From the NCBI GenBank assembly GCA_003290165.1, contig QNQO01001859.1:124001-188000 (forward strand): a stretch of 64,000 nucleotides of DNA. Direction: 5' to 3'. The notes below the pieces were generated by a model that did not search any database, had not been told where the DNA came from, and saw only the letters and a program-made list of their open reading frames with translations. The translations under genes were made by a program, and so were the position numbers. This DNA is from Berberis thunbergii. Its lineage: Eukaryota; Streptophyta; Magnoliopsida; Ranunculales; Berberidaceae. Below, one piece after another: positions 54,226-64,000 of this stretch (position 1 is the stretch's first letter; each line of letters starts with the position of its first letter).

Positions 54226-56621
54226 TAAAGATGGAAGTATAATTCTTGTAGGAATTCAAGCTTGACGTCTAAACCTTCCCAAGTCTGTTTTCATATATAC
54301 ATACACAAGCTTTAGTTTTTCAGTGTAAAAGTATGATTGTAAAATTTCTTCCATACAATCAAAATATAATTGTCCAAAACTTCAAGATGGACATCTGCAT
54401 TGTAAACATGAGGATAAGTAACCACAAGCCACATGCATGCATTACTATGTTTTCCTGCAACAAGAAAGTGTTAAGCAAAATTGCTAAAAAAAACCATGAC
54501 CTACAAACTACTAACTGCAACAATACTACAACGTCCTCAAACCCAAGCCATGTGAGTTCATTTCAAATGCCTTTCCTTACATGTTCATATTTAGCAAAAC
54601 TTTTTCATGGAGCTCAAGTGGAATTTAATGAATTATTAAATCTTCTTACCATATATAGCAATAGAAGTGGATGGTAGAATGAAGTCAGACCGTCCACACT
54701 TTTGATGTATTTTAACTGCACCAACCAATAGTGAAATGATTGATTAGATTGGTTTTGTTTTGACCATGTTAGTGCCCTGCCTTTCTTGCAATTTTTTGAC
54801 CACGTTAGTCCCTACTATGATGTTGCTTTTTGAACTGATATTTTTTCTATGCATGAATATGTGCAATCTTGAATGTTATAAAAGGTTAAAAAAATCTTGA
54901 GATGAAGCGTCTAACTAAAAGAGGGCAGTTGCATTCTCGAAGAGCAACCTTTTCACAACATGCTTCTACTTCACAAGCTATATCAAGTCAGGAAAGGTCA
55001 CAACATGTGTCTCAAGTATCTCAAACAGATAGTGTAGTCCCTGAGACTATTACTCCCTCTATTGCTGGAGAGGGACAGCCGCTATCTGATGATCAACAAG
55101 ACCTTGGTGACCATGATATGAATGAAATGGACCAACAACTAGAGAGAAGTGCAGATGGACGCCAATCTACAAGGCATATGGAGACAGCTGTTCGTATAGG
55201 TAATGTTTGCTGACTTATCGCAAGTGTATAATTTTTTTTTCCAGCTATGACATAGTTTGAGGAAATCAAATTTATATGTAATAGTCATGTGATATAACTT
55301 ATTTAACTTTGGTGCTATTGGAATTGCAGTACAACGATATATGAAACGTAGGGGTACTCATCAATATGATGTCCCAAACCATTCAAAAATGATGGTGGTG
55401 AAATGCAATGCCTTTGGACAGCCTATCGGCAAGACTGCGGCTAAAGTATCCACTGAAATAGGTATAATCACACGGGATGGAAGTAAAGTGCCTCTTTTAC
55501 CTTGCAAATGGCCGAAGATTTCACAAAATGTGAATGAAACTATTTGGAAGATCATATCGGTAATAGTCTTGCAAGTTTAATAATATACGACATAGCACAT
55601 TCTTCCCAAAACGTATATCTATATTAATTATCGTAGCTTGATATTGATTGGAATCCCACATTTTTGTCACAGGCAAAGTTCCCATTCGAAAACAGTACGG
55701 AGAAAACTAAGGTATTTGTCTATCTTGAGGAGTGATTTTGTTTAAAATTTGATAATTAGTGTTTTTATATATCGTCATGTGATTATATTATACTAAAAAT
55801 AACTTTATTTTTAAATTTGACAGAGATGGGTTCAAACTAAAGCTTGCGATTGTTGGAAATAATGGAAACACTATTTGTTCAGGAATATCATAGGTATGAT
55901 CGACCACTTGAGCAACAATATGAGCACACTGATGATGGGATGGATAAGGCCCAGTGGCGGAAGCTTGTAGAGTATTGGAGGAGCGAAAATTTTAAGGTGT
56001 ATATGCTAAGTACTGTAGTTTTACTAGTACGATAGTTCATATGATTGAAAGGAATTCTAACTGTGAATTTATGTTTGCATGCAGAAAGTCAGTGCACAAA
56101 ATAAAGCAAATCGCGCCCGATTGAAGTTGATTCATCGATGTGGAACCATGTCATTTGCACATAAATGGGAGGAAGAGGCAACACATTTTTTTCTTAATGA
56201 TTTCGATATAAAATGTATGTTATGTGCCATGTAGCTCATATATTACCCCTTAATGCATGAAGATGTAGTAGCTTATGTATATTCTTTTAATGTAATTTGT
56301 ATTATTCCAGAGAAAAGAAAAACCCAAATAGACAAGAACCAGATCGTATGCAAATGTTCAAAGCAACTTACACATTATCTGATGGATTATTCCCTCTGCC
56401 TGAAGCAGCACGGAGATATGTACGTTATATTCTATGGAATTATATGAATGCACCTAGTTAATGTGTTGTTCAAATGTTGTTAACCATCATAAAATGTATT
56501 TGACCATTTATGGTTTATGGGTATGTGCATATGTTTTGATGCAGGAGCAAATGGAACAACTAACACAACCAACAAATGGCCAAGAGGGAATGAATAGGGA
56601 GGAGGCGTTTACAGATGTGAT

Positions 56622-56637
56622 GGGGGGGGGGGGGGGG
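56622..56637 (+). repeat. Run of 16 G
   Basis: Inside the last exon of the CACTA gene; its length decides whether the frame continues into the coiled-coil segment. Confidence 0.9.
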
Positions 56638-56879
56638 ATGGACATGGGAGGGCCAAGATGTATGGGGTTGGCGTCACTCCAAGGATGCTCCGCAATGAAG
56701 ATTGGCAAAATCCTGAGCAAATGAATGCTCTCGTTCAGAGAATGGGGGATGAAGCTAATGCCAACATACGTGAACTAGTGGAATCACATGAGCGTACTAA
56801 GCAATAACTGGTTGTAGCTCATGATGCAACTGCACAGGAGCTCGCAGCTACCACGGAGAATCTAGCAGCCACTGAAGCA

Positions 56880-57045
56880 AATCTCGAGACAACGAAAGCA
56901 AATCTGGAGACAACGCAAGCAAATATGGAGACAACGAAAACAAATCTGGAGACAACGCAAGCAAAACTAGAGACAACACAAGCAAATCTGGAGACAATGC
57001 AAGCAAATCTGGAGACAACACAAGCAAATCTGGAGACAACTAATC
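56880..57045 (+). repeat. 21 bp minisatellite encoding a heptad coiled coil
   Basis: About eight copies of a 21 bp unit (CTGGAGACAACGCAAGCAAA with one further base), each encoding LETTQAN. Leu every seven residues predicts a regular coiled coil, so copy number changes keep the frame. Confidence 0.9.
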
Positions 57046-57211
57046 AGAAGGTAGACACATTGTCCATTAATATTGAGACAATTAGAGCATTCATGAGAAA
57101 CATGCAACCTCTAATGGGATCCGCGATGCAGCCAAGTGAGGTAAGCAATTAAACTTTAACCATACGCACCTAAATACATGAAGATATTCATATATTGTTT
57201 ATATCTTATAG

Positions 57212-58221
57212 GGATAAATACTTCATCAGAGCATCATTCAAAAGATTGGTATCAAACAAATGCGGTTTTTCGTGTCAGGTTGGCAAATTTTTTGTTCTTT
57301 GGAATATTTGCTATCATAATGATTGGTGTCAAGGACCAGAATGACAAAAGAGATTCATGGCACCATGGTGGCTGGATTTTGAAGATTGTAATCTGGGCAT
57401 TGTTCACCGTCCTCATGTTTTGCCTTCCAACTGTTATCATCGATATCTATGGTTAGTGATATTGCTACATGTAGAATTGGTTTTTTCATACAATGTCCTT
57501 TTCACTGATGTTTCTATATATTGTGGGTCACATGTTCATTGCCTTGCTTGCAATTTCAGCTGGATGCTATATTGTGACATTTGCTATAGTTGAGACTTCT
57601 TTTCAATTGGTTCGACCCCTCCGGCCAGGACTTTGGTCTTAATGTTTTCTTTCTTATTATGAGCATGATTCTTGCTTTTGTGTTTGCTGTTATTGCATTA
57701 CATCCACAGGTATGGAATTCACACCAATTAGTATCACAGATGTAGGAAGAGAAAATATTTTGGATTTCAAATTATTTTCAAGATGGCCTCATTTACTCTT
57801 CAGATCATTTGGTTATTGATAGAATGTGTTATTAATGCAACTTTTCTTCATACTTGCTAACACTTGGGACTAGAAATTGCTAAAGAAACTTATTTTTGTC
57901 ACTATTAAAACAGACGGTGGGCTTGAAAGAGTGTGATTTGAGGAGTTGGGACATCTGTTTGTGGCAAACTTAATCTTTTTCGCTTTAAGAATCCTGAGAT
58001 TACAATATTTTAGTTGAGAACTAAAAGGGTGATTTTTGAATATGAAAACAGGTACATGGCAGCCTGTTGCCTGCATCTGTAATTTCAGTGTATTGTGCAT
58101 ACTTATGCTATAGCGCTCTCTCAGTTGAACCTAGAGGTTATGAATGCAATGGACTCCATAAGGATTCTAAAGGAGTCTCTACGGGTACTCTCATTCTTGG
58201 GATGCTCACCACAGTTCTCTC
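57212..58221 (+). pseudogene. Captured exons of a serine incorporator (SERINC/TMS) membrane protein
   Basis: Three exons with their splice sites: 57212-57451 (HSKDWYQTNAVFRVRLANFL, then KDQNDKRDSWHHGGW and hydrophobic membrane segments to VIIDIYG), 57560-57709 (AGCYIVTFAIV... to FAVIALHPQ, with a frameshift near 57592), and 58052 to about 58221 (HGSLLPASVISVYCAYLCYS, STGTLILGMLTTVLSV). SERINC proteins are multi-pass membrane proteins. The exon between the first two (the FGAGxFLLVQ block) is missing, as are the N-terminal third and the C-terminus, so the fragment cannot make a working protein. After 58221 the similarity ends abruptly. Confidence 0.85.
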
Positions 58222-58766
58222 AGTATCATGTTTAAGCTTTTTACAACTCTTTTTTGCATTCTGAAATGAATACTAATCTATTAAGGGCATTAGTGATCTC
58301 AAATTCAGTCTTTAGTTCTGTCTAGGATCTGTTTTTTCATAGCAAAAAGGGAAAAGGAAAAAGAATCCAAGAGCACATAAGGGTCTGAAAGAACTTCAAC
58401 CTAATTGGTCGATAAATCACCTATGTAGATTTTCAAATTTTAAAGTTCAATTAACCATCTTAGTCACCTATGCACGCACTGGACAAACACCCTAAACTAC
58501 TTTATTCGAAATGTTACAACGCACAACACCCCCCATTATCTTAGTCACATTGACAGATATACGTCGTTAACATTCTCCAAACACATTACTTTATATAGTC
58601 ATTGATAAAGTCGAAGCTCTAGATTACAGTTTGGAAGCACATGAGGCTCATTCTGGAGCGATGTAAAACCATACCAGATTGTTATTAAGAAATTCTGGCA
58701 AGCATGCTAAAACTGAAATGGATTTTTTAACGTGGTGATGAATTTACATTGTGCTTGGAGTTTCAG

Positions 58767-59705
58767 ATGGCTTCCGAGTTCTTGGAGGAATCAGATGCAA
58801 AAAACATCTCTAAAACCAAAGTAATTGTATCCTGCCATACTGGTGGGGCAACCCCTTCGAAAGACGACCTCAGCTCTATCGTTGCACACTTGCAATCTAT
58901 TGGAGCAGATATAATCAAAGTTGTCTATGATGCAGTCTACATCACCGGCATAGCACAATTATTTCACTTGCTTTCACATTGCTAGGTCAGGAAAGAAATG
59001 TAATCTCTCCATGGCCTTCTATAGTACATTTCTATGTTGTTCTTCTCATCCTCTTCTTATGCCCATCTACAGGTGCCATTAATTGCCTGTGCAATGGGAG
59101 ATAAAGGTCTTATAAGCCAACTATTGTGCCCAAAGTTTGGGGGATTCTTTATCTATGGAGCTTTAGGTAGCAATCGAATAGTAAATGGTTTACCAAGTTT
59201 GGAGAGTCTGAGACACGTTTCTAAACTTGAGAATGTAAATGCTGATACAAAAGTTTTTGGCCTAATAGCGAATCCAGTAGGTCACAGTAAAGGCCCTCTG
59301 TTGCATAATCCTGCTCTCAGACATGCTGGATATAACGGAGTTTACGTTCCTATGATGGTTGATGACATCAATGAATTATTTAGAGTATATTCTTCTCCTA
59401 ACTTTGCAGGCTTCAGGTGCGGCAAATTTTACTATAATTTACGTTCTAAATCTACTGTTCTGCAAGCTGAGTATTGAATTGGCAATAAATGCATTCTGCT
59501 GGTTTTCATTTCAAATCCTCATTCGTTTTGATTCTTACAGAATAAGCATAAGGCAAACCGAACTATCTCTAGTAGCTTTTGTGATTTAGTTTTGGACTAA
59601 AGTTTTTCTCACATGTTGTTTGTTATCTTGTTGACTTGTAGTGTTGGGATTCCACACAAAGAAGCGGCAGCAAGATGCTGTGATGAAGTTCACCCACTTG
59701 CTAAG
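58767..59705 (+). pseudogene. Captured exons of a dehydroquinate dehydratase / shikimate (or quinate) dehydrogenase gene
   Basis: Exons 58767-58985, 59074-59416 and 59642-59705 cover the end of the dehydroquinase domain (ASEFLEE, KVIVSCHTGGATPS, GADIIKVVYDAVYITGIAQL, then PLIACAMGDKGLISQ) and the start of the dehydrogenase domain (KVFGLIANPVGHSKGPLLHN, GYNGVYVPMMVDD, and IPHKEAAARCCDEVHPLAK with the substrate-binding Lys). All splice sites are plausible. The last codon of the first exon reads TAG where homologues have CAG, a single C to T nonsense change. The GHSKGP motif in place of the usual SHSKSP suggests that the donor was a quinate-dehydrogenase-like paralogue; this is inference. The NADP-binding domain is absent. 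Confidence 0.85.
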
Positions 59706-60032
59706 GTGTCAAAAAATTTTGCACTGTGATTTATTTCAGAATGACGTGAGATTTCATTGTGAGTTGTGCTTAATTTGGTAGCTTGCATTGTAGTCCTAAA
59801 CAAAACTCTAGGCACATTTTTCACTTGATATTGTTTCTATTAAAAGAATACTCAGTTTAAAATGTGGTCTCTAGCTGAGAGGCTCTCTTCTAGTACAATA
59901 TGAACAATAGTTTAAATAAACGATTGTAGGGATGGCTTCTAATGAAAGGTCTGGTGATTTTTTTTTCCTTTGTTTTTATGTTGTTTTGTAATTTCCATGA
60001 AGAAAGAGCTTATTATCTTCTATCTATGGCAG

Positions 60033-62140
60033 GTTGGCTGAAATACAGTCAGAGAGAAAATTAAAGTCACAAAAGCCCAAACCTAAAGCATCTGATGGAA
60101 GAAAACATCTTAGCAGTGTTCGAGTTATTCAACGGAACCTAGTGTATATAATAGGGATACCTTCCAATTTAGCAGATGAAGATGTGGGTGGCTCCTTTAA
60201 GCTATCTATCTGTTCAGTTTCAACTTGTTATCAATTCTTAAATATGTGATAAAGCCACTTGTGATTCTTTGAGTGATTCACACACCCTTTACTTTTTATA
60301 CTGTTTCTAAGCAAGATATTGTGTTATTTAACAGTTGCTTCAGCGTAGAGAATATTTTGCCCAGTATGGGAAGGTTCTAAAAGTGTCTATTGCTCGGACT
60401 GCCGGCGGTGCTATTCAACATTCTCCAAGCAACACATGTAGTGTGTAAGTTTAGTTGTAATCATTTTGAGTTTTTATTTTTATTTTTATTATGCCACACT
60501 ATTGGACAATTCAAAGATGGAAGTATCATTCTAACATATTGCTTATTGTTATACTCATATCATTTTAAACAAATAACTATGTTTTTGTTCAAGTTACCGT
60601 ACAAATCAGAATTCTCACTTTTATGGCCGGGGTTGGTATTATAGAGTTGACTTGCATCTGGTATATTATTTCCTGTAATTCACTATGCGGTTGAGGCACC
60701 GAAAAATATCGTGACTCTTTATTAAGGCCAATTCATCTGAGAGATTTTTGTATTAGTCAAAGAGTCACTATGGTATTGTCTGGACACTTACATTCATGTG
60801 ATAACTATTGGACATTATGAAGCCACCCAAGTACTTTATTATCTTGTTTCTTTCCTTCCTTTTGAACTCGGCTTCTGTCACTCTACTGAATTTCAAGCTT
60901 TTCTCGTTAGGATTGCATGGATATTTTTCTAGATAGGAATATGAGATTATTTGGGGGCATTCACAATTAACTGTTGTATCTTCTTCGATTGAATGGTGAT
61001 TTAATCATGCTAAAATGTTTGCCTTTTGATCTAGAGTTTGGTAATAGAAATGGACTGCGTGATTTTAATTGTTTTACTTTAAGAGTGAGGAATTTCAATT
61101 ATACACATATGTATCTCTGTTGGTCCAGACCTGCAGCAATTCAGATTGTTTATATTTGCATGAAATTGGCACCCAAGAAGATAGTTTTACTAAAGATGAG
61201 ATAATTTCAGCATATTCAAGGTATAAAACAATCCATACACAAACTTTGTGTTAATTTCCTTTAGCTTACTCTGTTGCTGTATTTGTATCTGAGACCATTT
61301 CATATTGCACTTCTGTTACTTCTACTACCTCAATTTTCTTTACATTGGTTTCATCAAATGATGATGTGAATCATAATCTCTTATTTTCGTTCTAGGAACA
61401 GGGTTCAACAAATAACTGACGCAACAAATAATTTGCAACGACGTTCAGGGAATACATTGCCTCCTCCTATGGATGATTTTGGCGTCATCTACACTGCTCC
61501 TGCGAAACCTATTGCTAAATTAACCACAAATGTATGACCTTCATTCTATTTTTACATTGAATTTCAATGTGCAGCTGATGGAACAACATGAACCCCTGTT
61601 TATTTGATACTCAATATTTGCTTGTTGACTTGATGTTTTGCAATCAGTTTATTTCATGTCATGACTTGGTTATTATTTCCTACAGAATCCCGGTAGCCAT
61701 CCTAAGGTTCTCCTCCTAATGGTAGCTCTGGCAGATCTGCTGCTCTTCCAGCTGTAGCCTCATGGTATGCTATACGTTGTCGTTGATTTTCTTTTTATTT
61801 GTCGTATGGGGCTCTCAATTGAACGTTTTTAACTTTGATTGGTAGGGGGTTGCGCGTTTCAAATGGCAGGCCACCAACTGCAAGTTCAACTGGTTTGAGT
61901 GAACCGGCCAGACAGGGGGTAGATACATGCAATGGTTCATCCACAACAGTCACTGGAAACACAATTCAGGGATCCACATTGTATTCAGATGTAGGTATAA
62001 AGTCATTTGAAAATGAAGAAAGTCAGGTCCAACATTCTAATGGTGGGTTAGGGTAGTTAGAATCTTCAAAGCAGTATGATGGTAAAGATGTTCAAGCAGC
62101 TGCATCAGATTTACTTGCAGATTCAGCCGTGCACTTGTAG
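60033..62140 (+). pseudogene. Captured exons of a NOT4-like (CCR4-NOT subunit 4) gene
   Basis: Exons: 60033-60183 (LAEIQSERKLKSQKPKPKAS, SVRVIQRNLVYIIGIPSNLA), 60335-60444 (LLQRREYFAQYGKVLKVSIA), 61129-61220 (CSNSDCLYLHEIG, EDSFTKDEIISAY), 61396-61531 (RVQQITDATNNLQRRSGN), 61686-61764 and 61846 to about 62140. NOT4 is an E3 ubiquitin ligase with a RING finger, an RRM and a CCCH zinc finger. The RING exons, and the exon with the second half of the RRM (expected between 60444 and 61129), are missing. There is a frameshift near 61707 and an in-frame TAG at 62054-62056, after which the frame reads on to a second TAG at 62138-62140. Confidence 0.85.
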
Positions 62141-62379
62141 TTTAGAAATCACTTGCTACTATGTTCCATAGACGATCACTATGATTTATGTAATTATTTA
62201 ATTTTAATTGAGTTATATCTCAATTTGAGGTTGACAGAGTATTTGGGATTGTATTTTTTTGTGATGGACAATTTATTGATTATACAAAAATTAATATAAA
62301 TTTTTTTCAGGTTTAAGATGTTTATTCTAAATGATATAAAAAGGATATGCCAAATCTGAAAATTAATTTAATTTAATTA

Positions 62380-62905
62380 AATTTTTTTTTGCGACGGCAA
62401 CAACCGTTACAGTTTTGTCAAATTTATTTGATTTTAACTAGCCACGGCTAACTGCAGTCGCTAATGTTATTTGGATTTTGTACTTAGCGACGGCAAGAAG
62501 TCGTTGCTAACTAGCCACGGTAGCATGTCGTCGCTAAGGGTTGTTTGGATTTGGAATTTAGCAATGACACGATGCTGTCGCTAAGTAGACACGGTAACAT
62601 GCCGTCACTATTCACTATTTAGAATTGTAACATTAGCCACGACAACAAAGCCGTCGCTACATAGCCATGGTGAAAGGTCGTCGCTAATGTTCAATTTAGC
62701 CTTGGTAAAAGGTCGTCGCTAATGTTCCATTCAGCGACGGTTGTTAGCTGTAGCAAATTAGCCACGAGCAGTTTGTCGTGGCTGATTCAATCAGCAACAA
62801 TTGCTACAACTACGGTATTGCGACGGTTCGTGGGCTATTACTGATGAATTTTAGCTACGGTTTTCGGAACATTAGCAACGGTTGTTTACCGTTGCTAATG
62901 TCAAA
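62380..62905. repeat. Right subterminal repeats of the CACTA element
   Basis: About twenty irregularly spaced AGCGACGG/AGCCACGG motifs and complements (for example TAGCCACGGTAGCATGTCGT near 62514). They share the core with the left array but not its regular 110 bp unit. Confidence 0.9.
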
Positions 62906-62979
62906 AATTTTTGTAGTGTAAATCTGGGCGGTTTTTTACATTCTGTGCTTAGACCGGTTTTTAGAACACTGAATAAAAC

Positions 62980-64000
62980 CAAACCATACTCATCAATAAA
63001 TGGAAAACTTTATTTATTTTTTCACAAATTTAAGAAAGCTTTTGCTTGGAAATGTCTTTTAATTTTTCTTATGTTGCGACTTCTGAACACGTAAAATCAG
63101 CCCACTGGCAAGAATTGATTCTTTGTTCATGGACATAAATGTAACCGCGTAGGGATCTTGAAAAAGAAAAATCTCTCTGAGAAGACTGAGAACTGAACAT
63201 GGGAAATTCCCATTAACCAATGCAGATGGGCCATCAAAACCCTTTTCTTTTCCCTTCTAGGGATTTTCCTCACTTCAATAAACATTTTTTTTTATACATT
63301 TTCCCCATCCCCATTTCCAATATTGTACGGTACACTAGAATTTTTGGGAACTCAAATTCCACAAAAAAAAATAATAATGGTCTTGTATCAGAGTAGGATA
63401 TATTTTCCGATATTTTTCTCTTTACCCTCCCAATATTATAAGCACATAAGATCGATTGTCAATTAATAATAAGCATATAGTTTCGAATAAAACATGAACT
63501 TAATGGTTTCTTAAATTCTATTTATGATGAACATAGTTATGCACACCTTGAGATTGTTTTAAATGGGTTGGACGCGGTTAACATTCAATGCAGATTAGAT
63601 ATAAGACCTCTATTTCTATTGTTTTTCAATGGTGAATTTCGTATTAGACATTTATTTCAACAATTTTTCAATTGCAAAACCATTTCCGATGCATAGCTCG
63701 ACCAAGTTTTGAAATTCTAGGTCTACTAATTCTCTCATTCACATTTAATTTAGATTTTATCCATATCATTTTATGCCCTAACAAGTACTGTCAACGATTA
63801 TTGAAGATAGACATGAACATGGCACACTACCCGAGTGATTTTTTATTATCGGCATCAAACCGTGTTTTCAGTTAAAACAATGTATTATTCTTTATCGTAT
63901 ATTACAACCTTTTTATATATTATATATATATATATATATATTATTTTTATACTTGCAGTATGGTACTTAACATGCTCCAAACTTTCCACTAATCATTATT
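62980..64000. other. AT-rich spacer, nothing recognised
   Basis: No gene or terminal repeats seen. A short (AT)n tract lies near 63917-63942. Confidence 0.5.

Larger units (their letters stand above)
54902..57140 (+). pseudogene. Transposase_24-type gene of the CACTA element, decayed
   Basis: Likely exons 54902-55199, 55330-55559, 55673-55711, 55824-55996, 56085-56214, 56311-56419 and 56545-57140, with usable GT/AG sites. Exon 2 holds MMVVKCNAFGQPIGKTAAKV and KWPKISQNVNETIWKII; exon 5 holds NKANRARLKLIHRCGTMSFA; exon 6 a PNRQEPDRMQMF segment. These are the conserved blocks of the plant Ptta/En/Spm Transposase_24 proteins, which probably bind the subterminal motifs. The C-terminal part is a long coiled coil with seven-residue repeats. 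Damage: an indel in exon 4 (stop at 55856-55858 in the original frame), a run of 16 G at 56622-56637 that breaks the frame, and a TAA at 56805-56807. Confidence 0.8.
49694..62918 (+). mobile_element. CACTA (En/Spm) transposon carrying host gene fragments (Pack-CACTA)
   Basis: It begins CACTACAAAAA and ends TTTTTGTAGTG, flanked by a perfect TAA duplication (49691-49693, 62919-62921), the 3 bp target size of CACTA elements. Length 13,225 bp. Both subterminal zones are packed with AGCGACGG/AGCCACGG motifs in both directions. It has a decayed Transposase_24-type gene (54902-57140), but I see no TNPD-like (Transposase_21) main transposase, so it should depend on a partner. It carries recognisable pieces of about six host genes, all on the + strand, with introns retained, meaning capture at DNA level. 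The last captured piece ends near 62140, some 240 bp before the right subterminal repeats. Confidence 0.93.
49144..62971. mobile_element. hAT-type non-autonomous element that received the CACTA transposon
   Basis: Outer inverted ends CAGTGTTCTAAAAA (49144) and its complement (ending 62971) are perfect over 14 bp, and the 8 bp flanks TATAAAAC (49136-49143) and AATAAAAC (62972-62979) agree at seven sites. After removal of the CACTA element about 600 bp remain (49144-49693 and 62922-62971), AT-rich inside, with GGGCGG/CCGCCC blocks near each end (49170-49200 and 49645-49690) that can pair. No coding sequence. Confidence 0.75.

Noticed and set aside
57212..62140. Three functional neighbouring genes (SERINC, dehydroquinase/shikimate dehydrogenase, NOT4)
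   Set aside because: Each lacks essential exons and has stops or frameshifts, and all lie between CACTA ends; better read as captured fragments.
1..64000. tRNA and rRNA genes
   Set aside because: No cloverleaf with conserved A and B boxes or rRNA sequence was noticed on reading; retroelement primer sites only mimic the tRNA 3' end. A tRNAscan-SE run would settle it.

Overview
This is a window of plant nuclear DNA, almost certainly from a dicot. It is AT-rich, the genes have many short exons with GT..AG introns, and every class of plant transposable element appears (copia, three Ty3/gypsy elements, TRIM, two LINE types, hAT, Harbinger, CACTA, Helitron-like). The species is not fixed by the sequence; a woody rosid is a guess.

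Only two ordinary host genes are present, both on the + strand. At 1-10140 lies the gene for homogentisate 1,2-dioxygenase (HGO, tyrosine catabolism), missing only its first ~20 codons to the left of the window. At 16917-35529 lies an API5/AAC-11-like gene of 16 exons encoding 547 residues. Both read as intact despite introns swollen by transposons. HGO intron 2 (6.1 kb) holds a ~570 bp hAT-type element split by a copia element and a TRIM. API5 intron 2 (9.8 kb) holds a deleted chromovirus and an RTE LINE inserted in an L1 relic. A second copy of the same hAT family sits in API5 intron 9. Between the genes are a hairpin MITE, a degenerate tandem-repeat field, a Helitron-like element with an inverted partner, and a LINE relic.

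35.5-49.1 kb is one nested block: a chromovirus (36013-49066, target duplication ATTTC) whose 3' LTR is broken first by a Harbinger-type element (40733-42261, TAA) and then by a minus-strand Tat-type Ty3 element (42510-48985, GTAAT). All target duplications are readable.

49.1-63.0 kb is a hAT-type element (49144-62971) carrying a 13,225 bp CACTA transposon (49694-62918; CACTA...TAGTG ends, TAA duplication). The CACTA element has a long subterminal array of palindromic motifs, a decayed Transposase_24-type gene, no visible main transposase, and fragments of about six unrelated host genes, all on the + strand. In order these are a histone-type promoter with an H2B-like N-terminus, an RRM protein exon, a GARP/MYB exon, three exons of a serine-incorporator (SERINC) membrane protein, three exons of a dehydroquinate dehydratase/shikimate (or quinate) dehydrogenase, and six exons of a NOT4-like gene. 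This Pack-CACTA cargo is the most interesting object in the window. The last kilobase is AT-rich with nothing recognised.
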